Below, piece after piece: positions 9,054-17,375 of a DNA stretch of 64,000 nucleotides. How positions within the stretch are numbered: the first letter of the stretch is position 1; the number at the start of each line of letters is the position of its first letter. The position numbers and the translations under genes were made by a program. The notes under the pieces were generated by a model that saw nothing but the letters and a program-made list of their open reading frames with translations, had not been told where the DNA came from and did not search any database. This DNA comes from Devosia sp. (GTDB taxonomy: Bacteria > Pseudomonadota > Alphaproteobacteria > Rhizobiales > Devosiaceae), in assembly GCA_015234425.1 (NCBI GenBank), contig JADGNE010000044.1:62001-126000 (forward strand). Reading direction: 5' to 3'.

Positions 9054-9878
9054 TCAGAGCGCCGTGCCCGCCAGTCCCGCTTCCACCGTCAACACTGCGT
9101 CGACGAGATTTTTCGTCTCCGGCGCCATGGGGTGGGTAAAGAGTTCGATGGGCTGGCCCACTTCGACGATGCGGCCCGCAGCGATCACCGAGACGCGGCT
9201 TGTCGTATAGGCCACCACCGAGAGGTCGTGGGCGATGAAGACCAGCCCGAGCTGCAGATTCCGGACGAGGTCCTTGAGGAGATTGAGCACCTGCGCCTGG
9301 ATCGAGACGTCGAGGGCAGACACAGGCTCGTCTGCGACCAGAACACGCGGATTGGGCATGAGCGCGCGGGCGATGGCGACGCGCTGCAGCTGACCGCCGG
9401 AAAATTCGTGCGGATAGCGTTCCAGCGCGCTGCGATCGAGCCCGACCTGGTCGAGCACCTCATAGAGGCGCTTGGTATGATCGCCGGCGATCTTGAGGCT
9501 GCGCATGGGTTCGAGCAGGGCCGTGCCGACGCGCATGCGCGGATCGAGCGAGCTGCGGGGGTTCTGCAGCACCATCTGCACCGAGCGGCGGAATTTTGCG
9601 CGGTGGGCGGTGTCTCCCGACCAGATGTCCGCGCCTTCAAAGGTGACGCTGCCGGTCTGAGGCTTTTCCATGCCGGTGAGAATGCGAGTGAGCGTGGTCT
9701 TGCCGGCCCCGCTCTCGCCGACGAGGCCGACAGCTTCTCCGGCACAGACATCGAAGTCGATGTTCTGCAGCACAGTGAAACTCGGGCGCGGGCCGAACAG
9801 ATTTGCGCGGGGCAGGGCGTAGGTCTGCGTGACCTGGTTCATCGCCAGCAAGGGGCGGCGTTCGATAGACTGCGTCAT
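9054..9878 (-). CDS. Peptide/nickel-type ABC transporter ATP-binding protein (DppF-like)
   Basis: A 274-residue ABC ATPase with Walker A GESGAGKTT at about residues 54-62, a Q-loop in LQNPRSSLDPRM, signature FSGGQLQR and Walker B VLVADEPVSALDVS. It is the second ATPase of a Dpp/Opp-type importer and lacks the C-terminal cysteine-rich oligopeptide domain seen in its partner. The start overlaps the preceding stop (ATGA at 9875-9878), so a longer upstream frame is rejected. It is the last gene of a five-gene minus-strand operon. Confidence 0.9.
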   Translation of the reverse strand: MTQSIERRPLLAMNQVTQTYALPRANLFGPRPSFTVLQNIDFDVCAGEAVGLVGESGAGKTTLTRILTGMEKPQTGSVTFEGADIWSGDTAHRAKFRRSVQMVLQNPRSSLDPRMRVGTALLEPMRSLKIAGDHTKRLYEVLDQVGLDRSALERYPHEFSGGQLQRVAIARALMPNPRVLVADEPVSALDVSIQAQVLNLLKDLVRNLQLGLVFIAHDLSVVAYTTSRVSVIAAGRIVEVGQPIELFTHPMAPETKNLVDAVLTVEAGLAGTAL

Positions 9879-10858
9879 GCCGCGGGCTCCTTGGCTGGAG
9901 CCAGCGGATGGAAGCAGGCGACGCCGGTGGTGCCCCTGTCGAGTTCGGGCATTTTCGTCCGGCAGATATCGGTGGCAGCCGGGCAGCGCGGGTGGAATGC
10001 GCAGCCGCTCGGCAGGCGCTGGAGTGGTGGCACCATCCCGGGGATGGAGACGAGGCGCGAGGTGCCGTCGAGCGCGATGTTGTCCATGGTGGGCTGGGAG
10101 TCGAGGAGGCCCCGCGTATAGTGGTGGCGGGGATTGCCGAAGACCTCGACCACTGTTCCATATTCGACGATGCGCCCGGCATACATCACCGCCACGGTGT
10201 CGCACATGGCCGCGATGACGGGGAGATCGTGGGTGATCATCAGGAGGGCCGAATTGCGCTCGCGCGTCGCGGCATTGAGAAGCCGCAGCACCTGCTTTTG
10301 CACGGTGACGTCGAGCGCAGTGGTCGGCTCGTCGGCGATGATGAGCTGCGGGTAGCAGGCAAGCGCCATGGCGATCATGATGCGCTGTTTCTGGCCGCCC
10401 GAGATCTGGTGCGGATAGGACCGGGCCAATTGTTCAGGACGCGGCAGGTTCATCTGCGTCATAAGGTCGATGGTCTGGCGCATCGCCTCGCGGCGGTTAA
10501 CGCCATTGTGGCGGTGGATCACGTCGGCGATCTGATCGCCCACACGGCGCACCGGATTGAGCGAGGACATGGGGTCCTGAAACACCATGGAAATGGTGCG
10601 CCCGCGTCGGGCCGAGAACGCCTTGTCGGGTTCGGTGGCGAGATTGACCCCGTCATGAAGGACTTCCCCGTCGGTGCTCCAGCCCGCCGGCAGGAGACCC
10701 ATGAGGGCAAGCGCTGTCATGCTCTTGCCCGACCCGGATTCGCCGACAAGGCCCATGCGGCCGCCAGCAGGCACGGTGAAGGAAACGCCGCGCACGGCGG
10801 TGAGATCCTCATAGCCCACGCGCATGTCGCGGACGTCGATGGCTGCGGGACTGGTCAT
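9875..10858 (-). CDS. Peptide-type ABC transporter ATP-binding protein (DppD-like)
   Basis: A 327-residue ABC ATPase. Walker A is GESGSGKSM near residue 38, the signature ISGGQKQR and Walker [15 protein letters not shown]. The C-terminal oligopeptide domain has cysteines in CAFHPRCPAATDIC and VACFHPL, which in this family can bind an Fe-S cluster. The start ATG at 10858 shares a base with the permease stop (TAATG), indicating tight coupling. It is paired with the DppF-like ATPase. Confidence 0.91.
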   Translation of the reverse strand: MTSPAAIDVRDMRVGYEDLTAVRGVSFTVPAGGRMGLVGESGSGKSMTALALMGLLPAGWSTDGEVLHDGVNLATEPDKAFSARRGRTISMVFQDPMSSLNPVRRVGDQIADVIHRHNGVNRREAMRQTIDLMTQMNLPRPEQLARSYPHQISGGQKQRIMIAMALACYPQLIIADEPTTALDVTVQKQVLRLLNAATRERNSALLMITHDLPVIAAMCDTVAVMYAGRIVEYGTVVEVFGNPRHHYTRGLLDSQPTMDNIALDGTSRLVSIPGMVPPLQRLPSGCAFHPRCPAATDICRTKMPELDRGTTGVACFHPLAPAKEPAA

Positions 10859-11730
10859 TATTTTCTCCGCGCCAGCTTGGGATCGAGCACGTCGCGCAGG
10901 CCATCTCCGAGGAGGTTGAGGCCGAGAACGACGGAGACGATGGCAAGGCCCGGCCACATGGCGAGGGGCGAGGAAATGCCGACCTGCTGCTGGGCTTCGT
11001 TGAGCATCATGCCCCAGGAAATGGAGGGGCGGGTGACGCCGACGCCGAGATAGGAGAGCCCTGCCTCGGTGAGGATGCCGGCGGCGAAATAGAGGGTGAA
11101 CTGCACGATCATCACGCCGGCGACATTGGGCAGGACGTGGCGAATGAGAATGAACCATGTCGGCCGGTCATAGAGCCGCGCGGCAATGATGAAATCCTCC
11201 TGCAGCACCGACATGGCGGCCGAGCGGATGACGCGGGTGAAGGACGGCGTGAAGAAGGCCGAGAGCGCAAGGATGGTGGTGAGCGCACCCGAGCCGATGG
11301 TGGCAGCCAGCACCAGCGCGGTGACGATGCCGGGAATGGACAGCATGATATCGGCGCCGCGGGAAATGGTCTCGTCGGCCCATTTGCCGAAGGCGGCGGC
11401 GGAAAGGCCGGCAATGGTGCCGATGATGAGGCTGATGAAAGCCCCGCCGGCCCCGACAATAAGCGAGGTGCGCGCGCCGACCATCAGCTGGGAGAGAATA
11501 TCGCGCCCCAGGACGTCTGTGCCCAGGAGATAATTGGGCGAGCCGGCCGGCAGCAGCCGGTCAGGGATGCGCGGCACGTTGGGATTGTGCGGCAGGTAGA
11601 ACACCGAGGCGATGGCGATGGCGACAAAGCCGATGGTGAGGATAACGCCGAGCAGCAGCGCGGTGTTGGTGCGCCAGCGAGGGCGGCGCGTGCGGGCCGG
11701 CTTTGCGGAAGTGGTGGTGGCGGCGCTCAT
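10858..11730 (-). CDS. Peptide-type ABC transporter permease (DppC-like)
   Basis: A 290-residue inner-membrane permease. It has an N-terminal cytoplasmic tail, a first span near residues 27-47, a short soluble loop (NYLLGTDVLGRDILSQL, typical of DppC), then five more spans. The EAA-type coupling loop is near residues 185-205 (IIAARLYDRPTWFILIRHVLP). It overlaps the upstream permease by 4 bases. The substrate cannot be told from sequence. Confidence 0.91.
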   Translation of the reverse strand: MSAATTTSAKPARTRRPRWRTNTALLLGVILTIGFVAIAIASVFYLPHNPNVPRIPDRLLPAGSPNYLLGTDVLGRDILSQLMVGARTSLIVGAGGAFISLIIGTIAGLSAAAFGKWADETISRGADIMLSIPGIVTALVLAATIGSGALTTILALSAFFTPSFTRVIRSAAMSVLQEDFIIAARLYDRPTWFILIRHVLPNVAGVMIVQFTLYFAAGILTEAGLSYLGVGVTRPSISWGMMLNEAQQQVGISSPLAMWPGLAIVSVVLGLNLLGDGLRDVLDPKLARRK

Positions 11731-12674
11731 CGTGTGAGCCTTACGCGCGGATCGAGCACTCCATAGAGTAGGTCGACGAGCAGATTGATGAACATGACGA
11801 AGATGATGATGAGCATGACCGTCGACTGCACCACGATGACTTCACGGGCCGCGACATTGGCGAGGATCATGCGGCTGAGGCCGGGGAGGGAGAACACGGT
11901 TTCGATGATGACGGTGCCGCCGATCAGCTCGGCGATCTGCAGGCCAACAACGGTGGCGATGGGCAGGGCTGCATTGCGCAGGCCAACCTGCAGCAGCGCC
12001 TTCATGCGCGTCATGCCGGTGGCGCGGGCGGTGCGCACATAGTCCTGGTTCATCACGTCGAGCACGGCCGAGCGCACATAGCGGGTGAGCGAGGCGCCGA
12101 GGATGACGCCGAGCGAAATGACCGGCAGGACCAGCGAGCGTACGGCGCCCCAGAAATTGGTGTCCCAATTGGTCCAGCCGCCGGTGGGCAGCCAGCCGAG
12201 GCGGACGCCGAACAAAAGCGACAGAAGAATACCGGCCCAGAACACCGGCACGGCAATGCCGACCTGGCTGAGCAGCGCAATCAGCGCGCCAATGGGCTTG
12301 TCGGAATTGAGGGCCGAATAGGTGCCGGCGGGAATGGCGATGAGAAGGCCGAGCAGGAGCCCGGATACGCAGAGCGGAATGGAGATGGAAAGGCGCGAGA
12401 CGACAAGGTCGGTCACTGCCTCATTGGTACGGAAGGAGCGGCCAAGATCGCCCTGGAGCAGATTGCCGATCCAGTCGAAATATTGAACCACCATGGGACG
12501 GTCGAGCCCGTATTGCTGGGACAGCGCATTGATCGCCTCGGCGGTAGCGTCCTTGCCGAGGATGATGGCGGCGACATTGCCACCGGCGCCACGAATGAGA
12601 AGAAAAATCGCGATTGATGCGGCGATGACCGCCAGCAGAAAAAAGGCCAGCTTTCGGGCAATATAGACCGGCAT
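11727..12674 (-). CDS. Peptide-type ABC transporter permease (DppB-like)
   Basis: A 315-residue inner-membrane permease with six spans. The first is at residues 8-28, followed by a periplasmic loop carrying the LSQQYGLDRPMVVQYFDWIG segment typical of DppB. The coupling loop is YVRTARATGMTRMKALLQVGL near residue 215. GGAGG lies about 11 bases before the ATG. It forms the translocation pore with the DppC-like partner. Confidence 0.92.
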   Translation of the reverse strand: MPVYIARKLAFFLLAVIAASIAIFLLIRGAGGNVAAIILGKDATAEAINALSQQYGLDRPMVVQYFDWIGNLLQGDLGRSFRTNEAVTDLVVSRLSISIPLCVSGLLLGLLIAIPAGTYSALNSDKPIGALIALLSQVGIAVPVFWAGILLSLLFGVRLGWLPTGGWTNWDTNFWGAVRSLVLPVISLGVILGASLTRYVRSAVLDVMNQDYVRTARATGMTRMKALLQVGLRNAALPIATVVGLQIAELIGGTVIIETVFSLPGLSRMILANVAAREVIVVQSTVMLIIIFVMFINLLVDLLYGVLDPRVRLTR

Positions 12675-12748
12675 GGAGCTGGGCGCCTCCTCTTGGTGGT
12701 GTGAAGGAGATCGGGACCGGCACCAGCCGGCCCCGACAGTTCAGTGGA

Positions 12749-14278
12749 TTACCAGTGCAGCGGCGCGAACTCGATGGCCACGGCCACGCGCGGCTCGACG
12801 AAGCCCTTGAGGTCCGGTTCGAACAGGCCAACACCCTTCTTGGCGATGATCGGGACGATCACGGCATCCTTGCGCAGGATGTCGGCCGACTTCTGCATCA
12901 GGGCCAGATAGTCCTCGTCGGTCAGCGCCTCGTCTGCGTCCGACAGGGCCTGGGTGTATTCCGCCGAGCAATAGGTGCTCCAGCCGGCTGCGTTGGGATC
13001 GGGGCAGGCGAACTGGGTCGGATCGGCGTCGCCCGACATGACGGTGACGTCGAACTGCGGCGGACGGCCCTGGAAGATCAGCTGGGAATAGCGCGCCAGA
13101 TCGATGGCATTGCGGGTCATGTTGAAGCCCGCAGCCTGCATGGTTGGCACCATGATATCGGCGGGCAGCGACAGGTCCGGCACGTCGCTCAGCGAGGCAT
13201 ATTCGAGCGGGGTCGAGGCGTAGCCCTTCTCGGCAACCAGCGCCATCGCCTTTTCGATGTCATAGGGATAGGGGCAGGTTTCCGGGCTTTCCGGTGCATA
13301 CCAGGGTTGGTTGGGCAGGGCGAAGGTACAGGTGTTTTCCGCGCCCCAGGCGGCGCCAAAGGCGTCGTTATAGGCCTGGCGATCCAGCGTCATGGCGAGT
13401 GCCTGGCGCAGCTCGGGATCGAGCTTCTGGTTGATCACTGCGTAGGTCGGCTCGCCGATCTGCGGATAGGTGACCATGGAGAACTTGTCGTCGAGGCCAC
13501 GAGCCGTGAGCTGTTCCCACAAATCGATGGTGATGACGGGCAGGGAGTCTACTTCACCGGCTTCAAGCGCGTTAAGGCCGGCCGTGCCGTCGGTAATGAT
13601 GCGGACGGTCACATCCTTCACCGAAGGTGCGTCACCCCAATAGTTTTCGTTGGCGGTGAATTCGAAGCTCGAATTGGATGTGTAGCTGACGAGCTTGTAG
13701 GGGCCGCTGCCGATCGGGTTGGTGGCGATGGTGTCCGCCGAGGCTTCCGGCTGGATGAGGGCGGCGGTGGAGCCCATGCCGCGCCAGAAACCCTGGCTCG
13801 GGCGGGACAGGGTGATCGTCACGGTGCGATCATCGGTCTTCTCGATCGATTCGACCGCCTGATAGGCGCTCGAGTTCTGAGTGACCGGGCTGGCCTTCAT
13901 GGTGTTGAGCGAATAGATCACGTCCTCGACGGTGACAGGCTCACCGTTCGAGAATTTCGCTTCGCGAATGGTGAAGGCGTAGGTGAGGCGGTCATCGCTG
14001 ATGGTCCAGGATTCGGCGACACCGGGCGACACGCTGCCGTCCTTGTTGAAATAGACCAGCGGCTCAACGACATTGGCCGGGATCCACAGGCGAAGGGCAG
14101 TCAAATTGCTCTTGGTGTAGTCGAGCGTGCCGGGATCCTGTCGGGCGACGAGGATCATCTTGCCTTCTTCGGCGCGAGGCGAGGCGGCCAATGCCACGCC
14201 CGGCGCTGCGGCCATGATGGCGACAGCCGCGCTCAGCATGGTCAGCCCCAAACGGACAGACTTGGAAATCTCAGACAT
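12749..14278 (-). CDS. Family-5 extracellular solute-binding protein (Dpp/Opp type)
   Basis: A 509-residue exported protein in the ordinary order of the family. A signal peptide ending PGVALAA comes first, then the N-lobe (GSVSPGVAESWTISDDRLTYAF), IGSGPYKLVSY in the middle, and the C-lobe (LDPELRQALAMTLDRQAYN) in the second half. This normal order contrasts with the protein at 37860-39491. It is probably a periplasmic receptor for peptides or small amino compounds. The start at 14278 follows AAGGGA and the signal peptide. It is first gene of the importer operon and divergent from an IclR gene. Confidence 0.92.
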   Translation of the reverse strand: MSEISKSVRLGLTMLSAAVAIMAAAPGVALAASPRAEEGKMILVARQDPGTLDYTKSNLTALRLWIPANVVEPLVYFNKDGSVSPGVAESWTISDDRLTYAFTIREAKFSNGEPVTVEDVIYSLNTMKASPVTQNSSAYQAVESIEKTDDRTVTITLSRPSQGFWRGMGSTAALIQPEASADTIATNPIGSGPYKLVSYTSNSSFEFTANENYWGDAPSVKDVTVRIITDGTAGLNALEAGEVDSLPVITIDLWEQLTARGLDDKFSMVTYPQIGEPTYAVINQKLDPELRQALAMTLDRQAYNDAFGAAWGAENTCTFALPNQPWYAPESPETCPYPYDIEKAMALVAEKGYASTPLEYASLSDVPDLSLPADIMVPTMQAAGFNMTRNAIDLARYSQLIFQGRPPQFDVTVMSGDADPTQFACPDPNAAGWSTYCSAEYTQALSDADEALTDEDYLALMQKSADILRKDAVIVPIIAKKGVGLFEPDLKGFVEPRVAVAIEFAPLHW

Positions 14279-14423
14279 AATTATTCCCTTGCTTATAGTT
14301 TCCCTCAGGCGTGTCGCACCGATTGGATCGGCCCCCATGGACACGCGCTTGGTGCAAGGAGGCACCCGCCGTGGTTCGGTGTAAATGCGGCACAGTTTCA
14401 CCTTACGAAACAAGGGTCCACGT

Positions 14424-14485
14424 GCTGCTCACATCATGTGCAAACTTTGGCTAAGTTGACATGTTGAGCAGCTTGATTTTCTAAT
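14424..14485. promoter_or_regulatory. Divergent promoter region with IclR operator candidate
   Basis: The 265-bp gap between the importer operon and the IclR gene has an inverted repeat GCTGCTCA (14424-14431) / TGAGCAGC (14465-14472) around a plus-strand -35 TTGACA (14456-14461). A -10-like TCTAAT (14480-14485) follows with an 18-bp spacer. The arrangement fits an autorepressing IclR operator. It is inferred, not shown. Confidence 0.5.
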
Positions 14486-14543
14486 CGGGTAAATGCCGTG
14501 CCCCCGGATGGGTGGGTGACGGTTTGTCGGGGAGGCAAAAGAA

Positions 14544-15323
14544 TTGACCAAAGTGAATGACCAATACTCGGTTTTGCCAGTGGCGAAGGCGATGCAGGTC
14601 TTCGCCTATGTGGCAAGCCAGGCCCATGACGTGACGCTGACAGAAGTCGTCCAGGCCCTGGATATGCCCAAGACCACGGTGTTCCGCTACCTGCAGACCC
14701 TGTCGGCGGCGGGCCTCTTTGCTCATGATATCGTTCAGGACCGCTACGGTGTGGGCGAGCGTTTTCGCGAGCTGGCGCGTATCGATACGCTCTATCACAG
14801 CCTGCGCAGCACGGCGCAGCGCGAGATGGACGATCTGGCCGACGGCTTTCGCGAGACGATCAATCTGGCGGTGCTGGATGACCATGAAGTTGTCTATGTG
14901 GATATCCGCGAGGCGACGCGCTCGCAGCGCTTCCAGGCGCGTATCGGCCATCGCCATCCCATTCACTCGACCTCTCTGGGCAAGGCCATGGCGGCCTTCA
15001 TGCCGGATGATCGGCTGGATGCCATCGTCGGTGCTCAGTTCGAACCGCGCACCTACCGCACCGTAACCGATCTGCGAACCTTCCGGCGCCATGTCGAGGA
15101 AACCCGGAAACGCGGTTTCGCCATCGAGAGTGGCGAGAACGAGGACGGCGTGACCTGCATCGGCGTGCCGATCTTCAACGGGCAGGGGATCCCGATTGCC
15201 GCGATGAGCCTCTCGGCTCCGGACAACAGGATGAAATCCATGGTGGAGCGCGCAGCTGAGGCGCTTCAGGGCGCGGCCCGACGCGTAACCACCAGCCTGC
15301 CGCAGGTCTCCGTCGCCCTCTAG
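14544..15323 (+). CDS. IclR-family transcriptional regulator (KdgR-like)
   Basis: A 259-residue IclR regulator. The winged helix (about residues 10-75) includes VTLTEVVQALDMPKTTVFRYLQ. The effector domain has HSTSLGKAMAAFMP and ENEDGVTCIGVPIFNGQG. It starts with TTG at 14544, 8 bases after GGAGG; an in-frame GTG three codons later is an alternative. It is divergent from the importer operon at 9054-14278 and upstream of dehydrogenase genes, so it probably controls one or both. Confidence 0.9.
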   Translation: MTKVNDQYSVLPVAKAMQVFAYVASQAHDVTLTEVVQALDMPKTTVFRYLQTLSAAGLFAHDIVQDRYGVGERFRELARIDTLYHSLRSTAQREMDDLADGFRETINLAVLDDHEVVYVDIREATRSQRFQARIGHRHPIHSTSLGKAMAAFMPDDRLDAIVGAQFEPRTYRTVTDLRTFRRHVEETRKRGFAIESGENEDGVTCIGVPIFNGQGIPIAAMSLSAPDNRMKSMVERAAEALQGAARRVTTSLPQVSVAL

Positions 15324-15350
15324 GCTCAAAGCCATGCGCTGAATTTGCGG

Positions 15351-15379
15351 CCCGACGCTCCCCGAAACGGAGCGTCGGG
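15351..15379 (+). terminator. Rho-independent-like terminator after the IclR gene
   Basis: An 11-bp stem (CCCGACGCTCC at 15351-15361, GGAGCGTCGGG at 15369-15379) with a 7-base loop is followed by TCTTGCGTATTT. It separates the regulator from the next gene, which may have its own promoter (TTGACA at 15406). Confidence 0.7.
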
Positions 15380-15484
15380 TCTTGCGTATTTGGGTGTCGC
15401 GTTTCTTGACACGAAACCGATCTGGCTTACCGGCGGCAGCGCCGAGGCATAGACTTCCAACCATTCCGGGGCGAGGGGTGGGTC

Positions 15485-16543
15485 ATGCAAGTCGATGCTG
15501 AAGTGCTGCGCGCTGCAGTGGCCGAGTTGTTCAGCGCACTCGGCGCGAGCGGCGAAACCGCCGATCTTGTCGCTACGCATCTGGTGGAAGCCAATCTGCG
15601 CGGGCACGATTCCCACGGGGTCGGCGTAATCCCCATGTATCTCGACAGTTTTCGGGCCGGTGGGCTGAAGCTGGCCCCCGAGCTCAAGCTCGTTTCCGAC
15701 ATGGGGGGGATGATCATTTTCGATGCGCAGCGCGGAGTGGGGCAGGTCACTGGGCACCGCGCCATGGAGCTGGGCATCGAGCGCGCCAAGGCCACGGGCA
15801 GCGCGATCATTGGCCTGCGCAACAGCCATCATATCGGCCGCATCGGCCATTGGGCCGAGCAATGCGCGGCGGCGGGCCTTGTCTCCGTGCATTTCGTCAA
15901 TGTCGTCGCGGGACCCTATGTCGCTCCGTTCGGTGGAACAAAAGCGCGTCTCGGCACCAATCCGTTCGCCGCCGGTTTCCCCCGCGCGGGCGCCGATCCG
16001 GTGATCGTCGATTTTGCCACCAGCCGCCTCGCCATGGGCAAGGTGCGGGTCTATCGCAATGAGGGACGAACCCTACCCGACAACGCGCTGCTGACGGCCG
16101 AGGGTGAGCCGACGAATGATCCCAATGCGCTGTTCACCTCTCCGCCCGGGGTTCTGACGCCCTTTGGCGAGCACAAGGGTTCGGGACTGGCGCTGGCCTG
16201 CGAATTGCTCGGTGCGGCGCTGTTGGGCGGGGAAACCCAGCATGACGGCACCAGTGATATGACGGTGATCAATTCGATGCTGTCGATCATCGTGTCCCCC
16301 GAGCGCATGGGGACGCTCGAGGCCTTCGGTGGCGAGATGGCGCAGGTGCTGGCCTGGGTGCAGTCGGAGAACAATGACCATCCGGGCCGGGTTTTGCTGC
16401 CGGGCGAGCCGGAACTGGCGATGCGTCACCAGCGGCTCGACGAGGGCATTCCACTCGATCCGGCAACGTTGGGGCAGATCGTGGCGGCGGCCGAGAGTTT
16501 CGGTTTGGCCAGGCTCAAATTTCATCACCTGACAGAAGTGTAG
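15485..16543 (+). CDS. Ldh-family (malate/lactate/ureidoglycolate-type) dehydrogenase
   Basis: A 352-residue NAD(P)-dependent 2-hydroxyacid dehydrogenase of the Ldh_2 (MDH/LDH type 2) fold. Typical segments are LRGHDSHGVGVIPMYLD near residues 39-55, SHHIGRIGHWAEQC near 115-128, LGTNPFAAGFPR and PFGEHKGSGLALACELL. The family oxidises malate, ureidoglycolate, 2,3-diketogulonate or related acids; the substrate here is not evident. It begins a three-gene plus-strand run with a reductase and an M81 protein. Confidence 0.88.
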   Translation: MQVDAEVLRAAVAELFSALGASGETADLVATHLVEANLRGHDSHGVGVIPMYLDSFRAGGLKLAPELKLVSDMGGMIIFDAQRGVGQVTGHRAMELGIERAKATGSAIIGLRNSHHIGRIGHWAEQCAAAGLVSVHFVNVVAGPYVAPFGGTKARLGTNPFAAGFPRAGADPVIVDFATSRLAMGKVRVYRNEGRTLPDNALLTAEGEPTNDPNALFTSPPGVLTPFGEHKGSGLALACELLGAALLGGETQHDGTSDMTVINSMLSIIVSPERMGTLEAFGGEMAQVLAWVQSENNDHPGRVLLPGEPELAMRHQRLDEGIPLDPATLGQIVAAAESFGLARLKFHHLTEV

Positions 16544-16549
16544 TGACGC

Positions 16550-17362
16550 ATGGCGCGTATTCTCATCACCGGCGCTGCCGGCAATCTCGGCGGCAAGCTG
16601 GTCGCGCATTGGCGTCAAACCAGTGGCCACCACCTCGTGCTGCTCGACCGCCGCGCTGCTGATGGTGTTCATGAGGGCGATATCAGCGTTTTCGATCCGG
16701 AATGGGCCGGGCTTCTTGAAGGCGTGGACGCGGTCATCCACCTCGCCGGTGACATTCGCCCGGTGGCCCGATGGGAAGAGGTGCATCCGGCCAATGTGGT
16801 CGGTACGGCCAATCTGCTGCGAGCGGCGAAGGCTGCGGGCGTCAGGCGCGTGGTCTTTGCCTCCACCAATCAGGTTATGGGGGGCCATCGCTTCCGCACC
16901 GAGACCATCCGCTCGGACTCGCCGCCACTGCCCTTGAACCCCTATGCCGTTTCAAAACTGATCGGCGAGGAAATGGGCCGCGCCTTTGCCGCAGAAACGG
17001 GGGCGGATTTCATCGCCTTCCGGATCGGTAATATCTGGCCAGGCGATAATCTTGCCGGCCCGGATCTGGGCATCGGCAGCTGGGGCCAGGAGATGTGGCT
17101 CTCCAACCGGGATTTCGTTCACGCCATGGACTGCGCCGTCACCGCAGCGCCCATGGGCTTTGGCATTTTCAACCTCGTCTCGGACAATCCGGGGATGCGG
17201 TGGGATATCGAGCCGGCGCGGCGGCTGCTGGCCTATCGCCCGCAGGATGGGCACGCTCCTGTCTTCACCGACAAGGTCAAGGCCGAGGATGAGCGCGCCC
17301 GTGCGGCAGTGCTCGTTCCGGGCAGCTGGCTCGACCAGCACAGTCATCGTCTCGAGATCTGA
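16550..17362 (+). CDS. NAD-dependent epimerase/dehydratase-family oxidoreductase
   Basis: A 270-residue extended-SDR protein. The NAD-binding GAAGNLGG is at residues 8-15, a catalytic YAVSK motif near residue 133, and an IHLAGD segment binds nucleotide. Length and motifs resemble uronate dehydrogenase (Udh-like), which oxidises uronic acids to aldaro-lactones, but this is only a family hint. It lies 6 bases after the Ldh-family gene, so the two are probably co-transcribed. Confidence 0.82.
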   Translation: MARILITGAAGNLGGKLVAHWRQTSGHHLVLLDRRAADGVHEGDISVFDPEWAGLLEGVDAVIHLAGDIRPVARWEEVHPANVVGTANLLRAAKAAGVRRVVFASTNQVMGGHRFRTETIRSDSPPLPLNPYAVSKLIGEEMGRAFAAETGADFIAFRIGNIWPGDNLAGPDLGIGSWGQEMWLSNRDFVHAMDCAVTAAPMGFGIFNLVSDNPGMRWDIEPARRLLAYRPQDGHAPVFTDKVKAEDERARAAVLVPGSWLDQHSHRLEI

Positions 17363-17375
17363 CAGGGATCATTCC

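Noticed and set aside
16986..17375. N-terminal extension of the first M81 protein
   Set aside because: The extension is only an alternate-frame reading of the upstream epimerase gene. Family homology begins at MRLFIATLG (17376).
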